Source: Ficedula albicollis (Eukaryota > Chordata > Aves > Passeriformes > Muscicapidae). Taken from it: DNA of 64,000 bases. The stretch covers positions 32,393,453 to 32,457,452 of the forward strand of contig NC_021674.1 of the NCBI RefSeq assembly GCF_000247815.1, read 5' to 3'. A model generated the notes under the pieces. It saw only the letters and a program-made list of their open reading frames with translations, made no database searches and had not been told where the DNA came from. Made by a program: the position numbers and the translations under genes. This document shows, one piece after another, positions 25,856 through 40,910 of this stretch; position 1 is the stretch's first letter; each line of letters opens with the position of its first letter.

Positions 25856-28118
25856 CAGTTACAACAGGAACAATTTAAGTTCATGTACTTGGTAAAAATG
25901 TATTAAGTCAGATGATTAAAATACAAATGATTTTTACATGTGGCCAAGTTGAGTTAAACATCATCTTAATATTATCTATTTACAGCATTTTGCAAAACAG
26001 CTAACACTGGTTTACACAAGAGATTTCAAACTTTCCACTGTTTGCAAAAAAATACGGTAAGTTTGACAATAGCATTATCACTCAACTGAGTTTCTTTAAC
26101 AGACACGTGCGTTGACAAAAATTATGTGACTTTTCCCCCCTTAAAACTGGTACACACTTGCTAGCATGTTTTCACAAAGCAAACTGTCTCACTTTTAGAA
26201 CTGGCACGTTGAAATAATTTTAAAATAGTTCCTCTGAACTTTCTCCTTGTCACTAGGTGTGCTCCTAGCCCCAACCGTTGCTAGGTGCCAAAAAGCTGCA
26301 CCAACACCATTCCCCTAAGTTTCTTCCTCGAGGCACATCACTGAAGTCAACCTTTTTGCTTTGTCACTTAGCCTGCATCATTTGCAAAGAATCAGTACGA
26401 GATAAGCCCAAGCATTCCTCAAAGTGCTGGAGCTGGAACATCCCAGTACTGCTGAACACATCAGGAGATCTCTTTGGTTGCATGAAGTGGTTCAGCACCG
26501 CCCAGAGTGACTGAGCTTCCCACCAGCAGTGATGGAACACATAAAACACCACAGCTCTGGGAAGAAGAACCAACAACCCCAACTAACAGACAAAAATCAA
26601 ATCTCCTCTGTCTAGGCTCAGATGCAGAAATTGGTACTTGGGCAGGAGGCAGCCACACCTGAATTTCCAGTTAAAACTGACACAATGCAAACATGACATC
26701 TCCCACTCTGCCACAGTGATGACAGAAGGGCACATCAAATGCTCCCATCAGTATCTATTGTCATCAAGGACCTGCAGATGCCTATTAGATTTAAGATAGA
26801 AGACACAATAAAAAGGAGTTCCTTGACTTTGGGTAAGGGCTTGGTGGGATGCACTGATAAGATTCATTCCAGTAGTATTTAAGTCATGCTGTAAATGACA
26901 AAAAACCCTGATACATACTGATAACATGAAGACATGTCTGCAATCCACATCTACAATGCACCTCAACCACTGCTTCATTTTCCATTTTTCAGTTCAGTAC
27001 AGATACTTGAATGTTGAATGCCATGTAGTATTAGAGAAGAAAATGCATTATTTTAAAGTTTCCATTTTTATCTTCAAAGAGATCACCTGTATAACAATGT
27101 TTTCATTTAGCCTTTCTGGGCTAACTTAATTTCCCTCTATGCTTGTACCCTTTCTCACATTTCTTTCACAGTACCGTGGAAACTCGCCATAATCACTGAA
27201 CAAGAAATAAGAAAGGATTTTTAGTGAAAGAAAGAAGACTATATTCCTATTAAGCGATCCAAATTTATTTTATGAGCAACTGTCAAACAGGAAAATATAA
27301 GTTATGCCTGGCCAGCTCCTTGCCTTCAGAGAAAGAACTGAAAATAAGATCAAGCAAAAGAGAAAATTAGTTGCTAATCTCATTCTAACCCCTAGCACAC
27401 TCTATAATACAAGACAATCACCAATTGGCACTTTCTGCATAAGAAAAGCTCAGGATGCAGAAGTAGGGGTATGCAATGTACCAGTCTTGCAGCAGACAGA
27501 CAAAGCTGTGTAAGAACTTGCAGAGCACCTGTCCCCCAAATGTCTGAGACTGAAATAACTACATTACTCTTTCTACGTCCACAAGTACCAAATTTGTTAA
27601 GTTGTTGCTTTGGGAATTTTTTTTTTTTTTTTAGCTCACCACATGGAGAAACGAAAAGTTTTCTTCCCTACTGCAAGAAAAGGCTCTTTTTAGGAATAAA
27701 CAACAGAGGGAGGGAAGATATTAAACTCCTGAACTAATTAACAGAAGTAAAGGAGGCGGTGGGGGACAATGATAATTAATATGTACCCTCCTCCTAACCA
27801 AATCTCCACATACATTCATTCTGTATATGCACACACAACAGCAGCATCATAAACCGTCTCAAGTTCTTGCCATTATTCAGTTCGACATCTGCACATGTTT
27901 ATGCGTCTCTCCAAACAACCTCTTGAACACCCTGCTGGAGCTGTCATTTTTTTCTTCTCCCTATCTGGCAGATGGCAAGTCAACAATCGGCATCAACAGC
28001 AGCCGAATATCTCCCCCCTCCATCCAACCCCCCTAAACAGACACAATAATAACTTCTTTGTGCTTCCCCACAATGCAGCTGCTTAAACCATTTCGCTACA
28101 AGGCTGCTTTGCCTTAAT

Positions 28119-28355
<237 letters not shown>

Positions 28356-29598
28356 CTGTCAAGTCTAAAAAGCAGCATAATGTTAAGCAAGCTAAAGCCA
28401 CAGCACAGCTGCAAACGGGCAGACACATTGACAGCTCCTCCCTTAACAAAGCCCTGTGAATTGAAGGGGGTTCATCTGAGGCTCACACAGTAATTAGTAT
28501 AAAAAAGTCCGACAGCCTCTATTATGCTAGGAAAAAAAAACTGGACAGAACTGGGCTGCTGTTTTGCGTCAAGAGTTCTGCTGCAGAGTAGATAAATCAT
28601 GTTGGGTTTTTTTCCTCTCTTTTTAAAGACAGTAATAAGGAGGATGAGAGAAGCTAATTTGAAAACTTGGACACAGTAATTGTACCATATGGTGAGCATT
28701 TATCCCTTCTGAAATACACGCTAACAGTCACTTACATGCACAGTGCTTTGTTTTACAGTTGTTATTCTCCCTACCATATTCATAAAATGGATCTGAATAT
28801 CCGATACTCTAGAGAAGTTGTGTGTAATTAGCAGCAAAACTGCCTGTGCTTAATATATTGGCCTTCCATAGCAATCCAATTAATTGGAAAATCCCATGCC
28901 CCCCAATTTAAATAGTGTCCACTTCAAGGACTTCTTTTATTTCTCTCAAACTGGCTAAATATCACACATAATAAAGTTCAGAGAAGTAATTTATTTACAC
29001 TAATACTCCTTGATACCGTTGACTCTAAAGCACATAATCAGGAAGTATTTTTCTTCTTATCCATACAGTATAGAGGAATTAAGTCAAGAACCATTTAAGA
29101 GTAAAATATTTCATTTAAGAGTACAAAATATTTCAGTTCCATCATATTTGGGACAGGAACTACTCAGTAAATTAAAGGTGAAACCGAACTTCAACACAGG
29201 GCACGGGAGGGAGACAAAGACTTCAAATCCACTCCCTCACCTCCACCCCCATTTTCTTCCTGGATTATCCTTTGAAATATTTTTGTTAATAAACCAAATG
29301 CTTAATTCATAAGGACCTGCAAAATTTGGAAAATACACCATCCAGCCCTTAGGATCTGCTTGTTCCTTAGCACATACTTTCAGCTTTTCATCCTGTTCCT
29401 ACAACCAAATCATCATACACAAGATAAGGAAACAACTGGGTGGAGCTGGGAAAATGTAGGTTTCTTAACATAAAGAAACCCTGTAGTGAAATGGGAAAAT
29501 TCATAAATCTTAAAATGCTGCTTTCAGAAAATAAGATGTAGTAAACTTCCAAGGGAAATAAAAAAATAAAAAAAAAACCTCAATCAGATTAGAAAATG

Positions 29599-29683
29599 AA
29601 AATTTGGGGAAAAATTAACCAGACACAAAATGAATTCTGCAAAAATTTGGGGAAAAATTAACCGGACACAAAATGAATTCTGC
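29599..29683. repeat. 42-bp tandem duplication
   Basis: Two copies, 29599-29640 and 29642-29683, share the sequence around AAAATTTGGGGAAAAATTAA with one visible substitution (CCAGAC against CCGGAC). Confidence 0.9.
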
Positions 29684-32184
29684 AGCTGAGCATAATACAT
29701 TTGCAAAAAAACAGAACATTTTCTTTCTATTGGTTTTTACCTCAGAAGACAACACCAGAATCTACTTCAGGTAATAGAAAAATACTTCCAGTCAGTCCAG
29801 ATCAAAAAGGAGGCATTGAAGCTGACTGTTAAGTACTGAAGAGTCCCAGAACTAGGCAGAATACATCCACAGTTACTAAGAAATTGTAAGTGAGGCGAAA
29901 GCTACAGACAGAAAACAGCTATCCTTCACTGATAACTGTTTGAAGGATTCTAAATGGAGAATTATACCCCACAACCCCAAGAAAAAAAAATAAAGAAAGA
30001 AAAAATAAGTTTAAAAAAACGTTGAAAATGTCAAGTCACTTGGTTGGATGGCAATCAAAGAAAACTGCTTAAAATTCTATTTTTAATCACACAAATAACA
30101 TAAACTTACATAAGATAAACAAGGCAACACTACTTTTGAATAGAAAAATGATGCTCATCATATGGGCTATCTTTAAGAATGTCAAGAAAATAAAATGGAT
30201 GGAGACTGACACAAATTATTTCATCTTTGAAGCAAATCTTTTAATAAGTGTAAAGAAATGAATGGTGTGAATGAAAAAAAACATGCGGTGGAATAGAACA
30301 GAGAAAGGAAATTGGGTAAAAGGAAGAGATCAAAATAGGATTACATAGTCTAATGTTCAACTTTCAATCCATGAAACTCAACGATTTTCTGCTAGGAGCA
30401 TTTTCAGTCAATATATGCAATGATCTAGGGTTACCATTGCATATAATACCTGACAGTAAAACTATTCCAGTTTACTAAGAATGTGAAGAATTTCAGAGTG
30501 GCAACTCTATGCCAGTGAGCAGAGAAACACCAGACAAAATACAGTGAGGAATTACTTGAATTAATAAACAGTTACAAAAATAACCTGAAAGCTCACACAC
30601 TGTTTAGTTTTAAATTAACCACTAAAGAACAATTAATATAACCCTTGTTTAAGTATGCAACACTGAGAAGAAATGAAAATATCCTCATTTGTAAGGTTAC
30701 CAAGTTTTACAAACACTGTAAATATTATTCCAAGGTAAACAAATAAATTACAGTTTTGAGAACTGCATTTTTTAAAAATGACAAGACAACAGAAGAGCTT
30801 CAGAGACAAAACACATACACAGAGAAATAACTAGAGAGAAGCAAGAGATGCAGAGTGAGGAGAGAAAGATTGGATTAGGCTTCACTTTCAAAGGAAGGAC
30901 TACGAGCAAAGGGCTTAACAACACAAATGGCCAGTAGTAGAGTACCAGTCATTTCACAGGAACATATTTTCAGAAGAGTTCAGGAAAAGATTTTCAAACA
31001 TTCTGTATCCACAGTCCTAGCTGAATGCTATTTCACCACAAAATTCACCACAAAACTAGTGGTTTGCACCACGGCAATGCAGCCACTCTTCCACCAATTC
31101 AGCACCCAATCCTACCAGCACCTTTAGGAAAAGCCAGGCTCTCCTTGAATGCTGTGACATATTTCCAATTTTGTGTGAGCACTTTTTCTTAAAAAACAAA
31201 AATCCCACAATCAGGAAATCGCAGTAAACGTTCAGCATAGGCATGTTCTTCCTTTAATTGCTATGCATCTTTTGTTCTAGCACGAATCTGGTACTAGCCA
31301 GGAAGTATTGATGGTGAATGAGAGTCCCAGTCCTTGGCCACTTTGGTTCACCTCAAATACAACAAGCATAGGAATACCAGGGCAGTCCATGTGGGAAGGT
31401 GAGGACAGGCTGCTCAGGAAGCATGCAGTGTATCTCATGTCCCACACCACCGCACCAGCACTGGCACCCACACAGCTGGGACAGGTGTAAAAAAGCACAC
31501 CCCAAGAAAAAGGTTTTGACCAGACCAAAACAAGTTCAGGTATTGCTATTGTACAGCTGGTATCAGCACAAAGGAAGGATGGGAGTGACTGGCTGGGGGC
31601 AAGAAAGAGGCAAAGGAGAAGGGGTATCAGTGTGAACTTAGGCAAGATTAACTACTAATTAACCAGACTGCTGCTCTGCCTTGTGAGTGCAATTCTTGTT
31701 TTCCAGCCAAGCTAGAAAATCAGGTCCAAGTGATTTAAGTTTCTAAGATCAACTGCATCTCTAAGCAATCATGCCACGATGGTTCTGACAAACTATTGAA
31801 CCAAGAACTTCCCTAATACAATTGCACTTTCTATACAACCAAATTATATCCTGACATATGTGTCAGAACATACTCTGTCATTTACTCAACACATATACAC
31901 AGAAATTATAAATTAAAAATATGCAAGCTATACAAATCTCTGTACTCTGACAAATAACTCAAAAATCACTTCAAATGCACAATTGGAAAAGCTAGAAATA
32001 CAATACTTCTACGTCTTGTGAAATAGTTATTACAATTTAATAATATTACAAAATCTTAGCAACTTCGAGATCCAAATAAAAATTGAATTAGATGGGAAAT
32101 ACGTCTTACCCTAACAGCAGTGCTAAGAAGATAAGAACAAATTGGTCAGTATTTCCTTAAATTTGCAGATTAAAATTAAAGAAG

Positions 32185-32930
<746 letters not shown>

Positions 32931-35464
32931 CCCAACTCATTTATAACCTCAGAATTCTATATATTTCTAAAAGCTTTCACTGGCTTAAATGTAATAAAAC
33001 AGGTCATCACTCCCACATAAGAACCATAATACAGTTCAGCTCTAATACACATTTTATAATAATTTTATTTTATTATACTACTATTACAACAAATATTCAG
33101 GCAAACGAGGTGTTAAAAAGTCTTTTGTTTCAAGTTTTTTCAGCCTCTTAATTATAAGAAAGCAAAATCACAAAATTTTCAGCCTTGCCATTTTACTTGC
33201 ACAAAATTTTTGCATCCTTTTCAGTTATTTTAGAAACTTTTAAAACACAGCTATAAAACACAACCCCCAAAATTCCAGCCACAAAATGAACCTGAAAAAT
33301 GACTGACTTGGATAAGACACATTTGCTACTTTTTTTTTCACTAACAGACACACATCTTGTGTTTTCTCTGCTATCTGCATACAATTTCTTCCTAATCTAA
33401 CTACTGAAAAATGCTTAATGACTTAGGCTCCAAAGCAGTCTAATAACTTAAAGGATGACCTTACTCAGCAAACTCTACAATTAGTTTATTCAATGCAGAA
33501 GTGAAATTTCATACATGGGAAAACACTGATAATCTCCTCCTACATCTGGCTTTTCTGAAATTCTGATTATACATACAATAATTAGCTGGCACCAAATATT
33601 TAACATTTGTGACACCAAAATAATAGGGACCAATAAGAAACTGCAATTTTCAAAAAAAAATTTGCATTTCTATTGAATTAAGTAAACAAATTTGATACGC
33701 TTTTAGTGACTTTTTTTCCTCTAGAAAATAAACAGCACAATTCTCTTATTAGCAAAAATGAAACGGAAACTTACAACACTGACTTGAAAATCCTTGTGAA
33801 AGTCTGTACTGGTGATGTCACAAATGCTGTCACATCTGAGCAGGTATGGTCTGTAGAAGGTTCAGAAATGTCCATTTTAATCAAAGCATTTATTGAAGGT
33901 AGTTATGTGCTTTGCTTTTGTTTTAATGGATTAGAGAATCCCTTAAGAATCATGGTTGAAACTATACTTAAAAATAACAAATTAGGTAAAAATCTAAATA
34001 GCTAAAATACAAGGATCTGTAACGGATATAGAAAACTATGTAAGAGTGAGGGAAAATCTATATGCTTCCTTCAGCCTTTAATAATCATGCTTTCATTACA
34101 CTTATGTAACACTCATATTTTCTAATTTGCTTAAAATGAACTAGAAATTATCTCCTCAGAGTAGTGAAATGCCAGTGATAAAGTACTACAAGGCAGAAAA
34201 CACAACTTCCCCATGCTTGCAGTTATTTTTTAATTCAGTATTTTAACTTCATGATATTTCGAAGCCAGTAATACCTTCCATTTCTCCCCACTGCAAATTA
34301 AACAGTTAAACAATTATTTTTCTTATGTCAAATCCTTACATCACTGGTCCAAAACCCAGAGACAGAGAAAGGGTTCTTAACCACCTGGATGAAAGTTTTA
34401 ATTGTGTGAAAAGAACCTCGTGCCTCTCTCTTTTTTTCCTATACAATTTGGGAGCATGGCACTGTAAGGACCAAGCTGAACTCTGGGAAGGGATTGGAGC
34501 TGTAGGTGCCTGAAGAACTCTTAAACATCCATCTTCCTATTTAGAGCCTAACTAGCTGCCTAAGCTTCTTATGATGCAAGTCATCTACATTCTCTAATAA
34601 TTTCTGTATGTCCTTTCCAATAAAGGCTTAGAGTGAGAAAAACTTGGGTACAGAACTTCTTAAAAGATCTTTTACAATTTCATGCCTGTGACATAAGAAC
34701 TGGATCAAACGACAACCGAATAAAGCTAAGCTTTTTTTTCAAATTTCAAAGAGGAGGAGGGGGGGGAAGTCTCATGCCAGAATGAGGTATGAGGACATAT
34801 GGCCAGTCTATCACCTGACTACCAAACAGCCCTACCAAAGCTGCCACATGTTTGTTAATCCCGAGAGGTAAAACGCTGCTTTGTCTTCCGGGGGCCGTGC
34901 TGCAGATGAGCGCCCCTTGTGATGCTGATGCATTTTTCCATGCTGACGTCCACCAGGGAATACAGGTTCCACATCAGGGAGAAGCAACACAAATTTTTCA
35001 TCTCCTCTAAGATCCTTCCACATTTCTGCTCACCGAGTGCACACACAAAAACGTTGAGCATCAGTAGCACAGCTGAAACAGTTTTGACAAAATCTTTTCT
35101 TCTGGATGTTTAATTCAGTTAAATTTTGTATCTTGACTATTTAGTTTAGGTACATTAGGCATATTTAAGAATATTGAGTTTTCAGTGACAGCTTGGTCTT
35201 GTAACAGCTGATAACAGTTTGATAGGAAATGACTGAAAGTTAGTGATATGATTATTCATCCACAGACAGTAACCTCTCTTCAGACAATCCATGATTAAGG
35301 GGAGAAACATTTCCCAGAGATCTGGCTGTTCTCTAATGTACTTAGCATTTCTGTAAGGGGCAGAAGTAGGGTGTGTCAAGGGATCAATGATCAGTAAGCT
35401 ACTGAAAAACTCTAGCCCTCTACAATGTAGATTCTGAATCAAACCTGTTTTTCAGATTCCCCTA

Positions 35465-36600
35465 GTTCTAACAAAACCCTTTCGTGTAGTACAGGGGAAA
35501 TTTTTCACTAAATCCGTAGCAGGATGCTTGGCCTGGAATCTGGTCAGAAGACAAAGCAATGCAAGCTCTCTGGGGAGCTATTGGTGGCACCACAGTGGTA
35601 TTTTTTGGTGCTGAATATGCTAAAAGGCCGGCCTGGCTCACCAGCTTCAAACACACACCTGTCCCTTTGAAGTGAGACTTGACAGATAAGCTGCTAAATT
35701 GACCTGGAGGCCCATGACTGGCAGGTCAACCTCTTTACACTATAAAAGTCCAGTCTACTTTCATACAAGTTAGATTCTTCCACATCCTTTTCTTGAAATG
35801 TCTGGAGTTTCTCCTGTGGAGTTTGGGATGCCTCTCTACAGTTATTTCCCAGAGACTGAGAGAAAGAAGTCTTCATGCCTGGAGTGTGGTGAGATATATC
35901 AAAACCTTTACTTAATATTTCCTTCACTAGCTTTAACATAATTGCTTTAATATAGTGCACTACATCATCCATGTTATAATACAGTTGACTAGTATGTTTT
36001 AGCTTTTATACTGTGCAGTAATTCTGACTAAGATCTTCTACCTGTTCATTTGCTGTAATAAACAACTCATCTTTTATAAATATATCTGATTTGCCATCAT
36101 TAAAACCTGCAGGATAATGTGATTTAATCACACCTCTATAGTTCCTTATACTTAAACCACTGAAAGCATCTGAGGTTAAGGAAGGATTTGCCTTCATTTA
36201 AGCTCCTTTCTGTGAAGAAGTTTAAAAACACAAGGGAGTTCTGCCTGCACCTCAGACTCAAAGAAAGGGCTTCTCTAATGAAATTTCTCTAAGCCTTCTA
36301 CTCCTCCCTGTAACAACACCTCAGAGAAATTCTTCCTCCTCCTCCTTCCAGTCCTGCTGCCCAGTGGTCTTCCTTGTCTGGTTTGCCACTTGAGCTGCTC
36401 CCCAGCCCAATAGGTAAAAAAGAGGGGGTAGAGCAAGGCAGAGATAGAACAGCTTCCTGCAAGATCAGATTACTGACCCCATCAGCTGACAAATAGTACT
36501 CTTTCTAAAATTCATCACAAGGTATCAAAGAGTCTATGTTCCAGGCAGGGTCTACCTGAACCTCCCCCTTCATAAGCAGTGTACCATTTGATCTGATTAG
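35465..36600 (-). pseudogene. Unidentified decayed coding-like region
   Basis: On the minus strand this region reads as a chain of long open stretches broken by a few stops and frame changes, unlike the stop-dense intron around it. From about 36580 the frame reads LLMKGEVQVDPAWNIDSLIP, crosses a TAG near 36503, then KEYYLSADGVSNLILQEA. After shifts, 36197-36006 (SLTSDAFSGLSIRNYRG) continues in the same frame, through one TAA, into 35972-35694 (DDVVHYIKAIMLKLVKEIL). A further shift leads to 35690-35468 (PKNTTVVPPIAPQRACIAL). Traces may extend to about 35250. I do not recognise the protein. The helix-like segments vaguely recall anchoring-type proteins, but that is only an impression. No poly-A tail or flanking repeat was seen, so retrocopy origin is unproven. 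Chance open frames remain possible. Confidence 0.45.
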
Positions 36601-38769
36601 ATATAAAAATTAAATAATCCTTTAGATACTGTTTCCTAAGCTTCCCTCTCTCCACGACACAGTGGATGGACACCTGCCTGAAGGACCTGGCCATGTGAGT
36701 AACAAGTGGGAGGGCTGTATGTGTACCTACTGCTGATTGTACAAGCACCCACGTAGACACCAACAGCCTCTTGTTGTCCCTCTCTCTGTAAAAGGATGGT
36801 CCTGTTGCCCAGTTTCATCTCTCATGCAAGTCTGCTCCTTAGGTGAAAGTGCAAAAATAGTAACACTCCTGCTTTCACTTACTGAAAAAAAATTAACAGC
36901 GACTTACACAACATCTTTAGCTCCCTACATCTGTAATTGTGCCACCACAAAGACAACATTTGTATTCTGAACTCAGGAACACAAAGCCTTTACAGTGACT
37001 TTAAAGAATTGCATTTACTTAATATGTCTAAACAATATTAAGAAATTACTTCTTTGCCATGAATCAGGTACCTTCACTTGGGAAAATGTAAGGACCTAAT
37101 GGGTTTAACAATACAATTTTAAAAAATCCACAGAAACTGAGCTATGCAGACACTTCACATTCAGTAAGAGAACTCTTAACTCTCCATGATACTCTGTAGG
37201 AAAGTGTCAAACTGGTAGCAAAAGCAGTGGCCAGCTAAGAAAGACTATGAAACACACCAGAAACTACAATAATTTTATCTTTTAATACTGATGCAGTGTT
37301 TCTCAAACAGCATGTCAGGAGGGACTTCAGCAAAGAGCAACTGGATTTTTACTGTTTCATTTAAATAACACTCTGAGCAAGTCTTGGACAAATTCTCACC
37401 AAATTTACATTTCAGTGCTAATCTGAGTATCTCATGTGCAAATCTGTATAGGACATTTTATGATTTTTATTCATGGCATCATATATTTTAAGATGAACAG
37501 GAACATCTCATCAGTTCAGTATGAGCTCTTCAAAAAAGACAGGTGACAGAATTTTCTCCTTTTATGCAGGTACTGGCAAAAAACTACTTGGTTTTTAAAA
37601 TGCTTATCTTCCTGAATCCATTCTGTTTTGATGGTATCAAAATATTCTCCTTAATATTTTTCAGTCTTTCTCTTAATCATCCTTATCCTGGTTCTGAATA
37701 CAACTGAATTCAACCTTCAGTCACAGAGCTCCATATTCTTTAAGCTGCTACATTAAAGAGTTCCTTTACATTTCTGCACTAAGGTTCTTTCTCACAGCAA
37801 GGCAATCCCACATTCCTCAATAACCACACAGGCTCTCAGAATCTCCAGTTCTAGAGGCATTCTCTCCAATGCTGAAAATAGTATAATATTTCTTCTCCAT
37901 TTTCTTCTCTCTGGCATGTAAAAATTCATTTAAATATTAAATATTAAAAGAGAAACTGGAATGGAACCATGAATTTCCATTCCCTATGCTAATTTACTTC
38001 TCTGTGTTCTTACTATGCATCTTGAAAAGCTTCAAGGAAACCATTTTCTGCATTACTTGACTAGGAACTATCAAGAATTACAAGCATTTAAGAACTCAAA
38101 CATTTTATTTCACACAATAGATTTCAATTCTTTTTCAGTTCATGGAACTCTACCATTTTCCAGCAGAAACATAGTGTCTTAAATATCAAAAGGAATGCAG
38201 TGTCTTACACCCTGGACAATTTGGTTCGTTTTTTCTCAGTAACCTTTTGTACACTCTTCTAAAGCAGTCCACAGATCCCTCTGAATCTGCAAACAGGATG
38301 AAAACCACTTTATTATTACTACTTGTAGCTATTATTAAATTGTTTTTAAAATAACATTACTTCTCAGGTACAAGATTCTCCCTCTCCCAGCTTCATGAGT
38401 GGGCTTAGCCCTGGGGTGGAAGAAAGCTGCCCAATTAAATCTGATATGCAAGTATTCATCATTAACAGAAAAACATAGAGTAAAAATAAGAAAAACAGTT
38501 ATTAAAAAGGCAAAGAACTAGCTCAAAAGACCTTACAAAGAAGCAGAATATAAATGAAAACACTGAGGCCAGAAAAAAAGGCTGCCAAAACTAAAAAAGA
38601 ACAAATAATTCGCCCTTCCTAGCTCTCTCCCCACCTGCCAAGGTCCACTTGGATGTCTTAGTGGAAAAGTTAAAAGGTGATTATAGGGAAAACATCAGTA
38701 TGAAACATGAAAAACTGCCTAAACAGGGAGGAAAATGAAAGATGATAAAATATGTCAGCATAAGAAAGA

Positions 38770-39662
38770 GTCAGGAGGTCCCCCAGCAACCAAGGTTGGC
38801 ACGATTTTCGTGTATCTTCCTCAATGACCTGGACAGAGGTGTGTCTGAGACATCTTACAGCTTACAGATGATACCACACTGTAGCCAATAGTCACATGCC
38901 ACATCTATGGCACAGGAGAACAGAAGGATCTGATCTCACAAAACTGAGTGAGCAAAGATGAAAACTGAACATTAGGTATATAAATGTGAGGTAATTTATC
39001 GAGGAAAAAAATAATACTAACTATGCCTAACAGTGTTTACTTTAGAATCATAAATTATACTTTAGTTGAGTCCTGGATTCATCACTGACAGCTCCATGAA
39101 ATAGTATGTGCATGTAAACAACAGCCAATAAAACCTGACAAAACGTTGGGCATGTCAGAAAGGATCCTGAGAACAAGAGAAAGGATGTTGTTTTGCTGAT
39201 CCAGAAAACAGTGCTGTGCCCACATCTTCATTACCTTGCACAGCCTTGTCTCCAAGTCTCAAGAAAAATGTAGTGGAATTAAGAAAAATCACAGAGAAAG
39301 GAGAACAAAATGATCCAGGCATTGGAACAGCCATCTTTTGTAAGACAGGATGAAAAGACATGAGCTCTTTAGTTTGGAGAGGAGAAGGGTGAAGTTTACA
39401 AAATCATGAAGGCAGTAGGTAAGTGCAGAACTGCTGCTCACCAAACACCACATGGCAATAGTTAGGGCCCTTGGTGAAACACATCCATAGGTACACCATC
39501 TAACATTAGTAATGCAGCAGTTCTGAACACTAGGAAAGTGCAAGGGGAATGAGAAGCAAGGAAAGGGCCAAACTTACAAGCTCTCTCTAAACAGCACATC
39601 CTCTGCCACCACAGCAGAAAGAATGCCGAGCTAGATGGGCCATTGGTACTACTCGCAAGGCT
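38770..39662 (+). mobile_element. Old CR1 LINE fragment
   Basis: This degraded copy resembles the 3' part of archosaur/turtle-type CR1 elements. Landmarks in order are CTTCCTCAATGACCTGGA and CAGATGATACCACACTG near 38815-38880 (end of the reverse transcriptase region), TGTGAGGTAATTTAT near 38985, AAACGTTGGGCATGTCAG near 39140, a TTTAGTTTGGAGAGGAGAAGG stretch near 39370, and the 3'-end signature GAGCTAGATGGGCCATTGGT at about 39630. All lie in the order expected for CR1 on the plus strand. Many indels remove any coding capacity. The match is from memory of the family; the 5' limit is approximate. Confidence 0.82.
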
Positions 39663-39764
39663 ATTTCTCATGGGATGCTTACTTCAAAAAAAGATTTCAT
39701 GGTTTCCAATTCGAACTGCATTGCAACCACAATTCCTTTTCTCAGTGTGCACATGAACACATCA

Positions 39765-40710
39765 TATTATCACTTCTCTTTTCTTATTTAGCCTCACTAA
39801 TTGCAATTCATTCAGCCTATACTCATAGGTCCCTAAATCATTGATCTTTCTCACTGTTGATCTCTGTGTAATAGTCTTTATAATCTTGAACTGCAGCAGC
39901 CAGAAATGGATGCATTTATCTAGCTAAGACCTAAGTGCCCAATGGAGCAGAAAGATGCATCTTACAGTTCTATCCCTGATCATGCATGCATGTGTTTGCC
40001 TTCTTCACAACAGCAAGATATAATTAATGCCCAGTTTGTCATCCATGGTACCTACTGGACATTTTTCTGAAGAGCTTCTTACCTAGCCACTCATTCTCCA
40101 TTAGTTTCTTTCTAAAGTAGATAATTCTAGAATGCATGTCAAACTTGTTCCCACTGAACAGCTTCCAGCTCCTCACACAAACCATGTCTCCATATTAGCA
40201 ATACCATTCAGAATCCTAACCCCATCCTCCAGCACACCTGCAGTTCTTTTCATTTTGGAGACACCTCAAAATATTAGTAACCATTTTCTCTGCCATTACT
40301 CATCATGTCAATGAAAGTACTGCTTAGGCAGAAGTCAGGAATGAGCCTAAGAAATTCTGCTCTGTGTTTACTTCTATTTTGATATGGAACCTTTAATAAT
40401 TACTCAGAGAGTCTTCTAACAGTTTTGCTCTTAGAAGCAAACCTCACAGTTTTTTCATCTAATGCATGTATCCTTTTTTCCCTCATGAAAACATACTTCA
40501 CAGAATATCTGAAGCCTGAATAAATCTAAGATACAATATTCAAAGCCTCTAAACTATACACAAAGACAGCCACCTTGTCAATAAGAGGAAATTTGATGAC
40601 TTGCATACAAATTAACCTTGCCAAATACACAGTGACTCATCTGATTTTCTAGATGCTCATAGTCTACTTGTTGTAGTATTCTCTCTTTAGTTAAATTGAT
40701 GTTAAGCACT
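39765..40710 (-). mobile_element. Old CR1 LINE fragment, reverse orientation
   Basis: Read on the plus strand, this segment matches the reverse complement of an old CR1. Landmarks are CTTGAACTGCAGCAGCCAGAAATGG-like sequence near 39880, CTAGCCACTCATTCTCCATT near 40085, AACCCCATCCTCCAGCACA near 40220, and CACCTTGTCAATAAGAGGAAATTTGATG-like sequence near 40570. They follow the order expected from the 3' region into the reverse transcriptase region on the minus strand. It is highly diverged, has no coding capacity, and its limits are approximate. Its 3' end faces the 3' end of the CR1 at 38770-39662, about 100 bp away. Confidence 0.72.
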
Positions 40711-40910
40711 TAGCCATATTAAAACACATTTTGTTTGAACATACCAAACATGAAAAGCAATCCAAATAATTTTCCCAATGTTATTTATTAATTACTGTCT
40801 ATGTCACCCATAAATTTTATCATCAATGATTTTGTGTTTGTTTTCCAAAGTACTGAACCTGTCAGACAGCCAATTGTAAAACTAATCATTGCTGAATACA
40901 AGAGTATCAT
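40711..40910 (-). mobile_element. Possible further CR1/L3-like remnant
   Basis: The stretch around 40805-40870, with GTCACCCATAAATTTTATCA followed by ATGATTTTGTGTTTG and then CTGAACCTGTCAGACAGCC, weakly resembles reverse-complement CR1/L3-type sequence. The similarity is short and from memory only. Confidence 0.3.

Noticed and set aside
31277..31645. 122-codon minus-strand frame with a signal-peptide-like start
   Set aside because: The hydrophobic start could arise by chance; no family was recognised, and the opposite strand is also open there.
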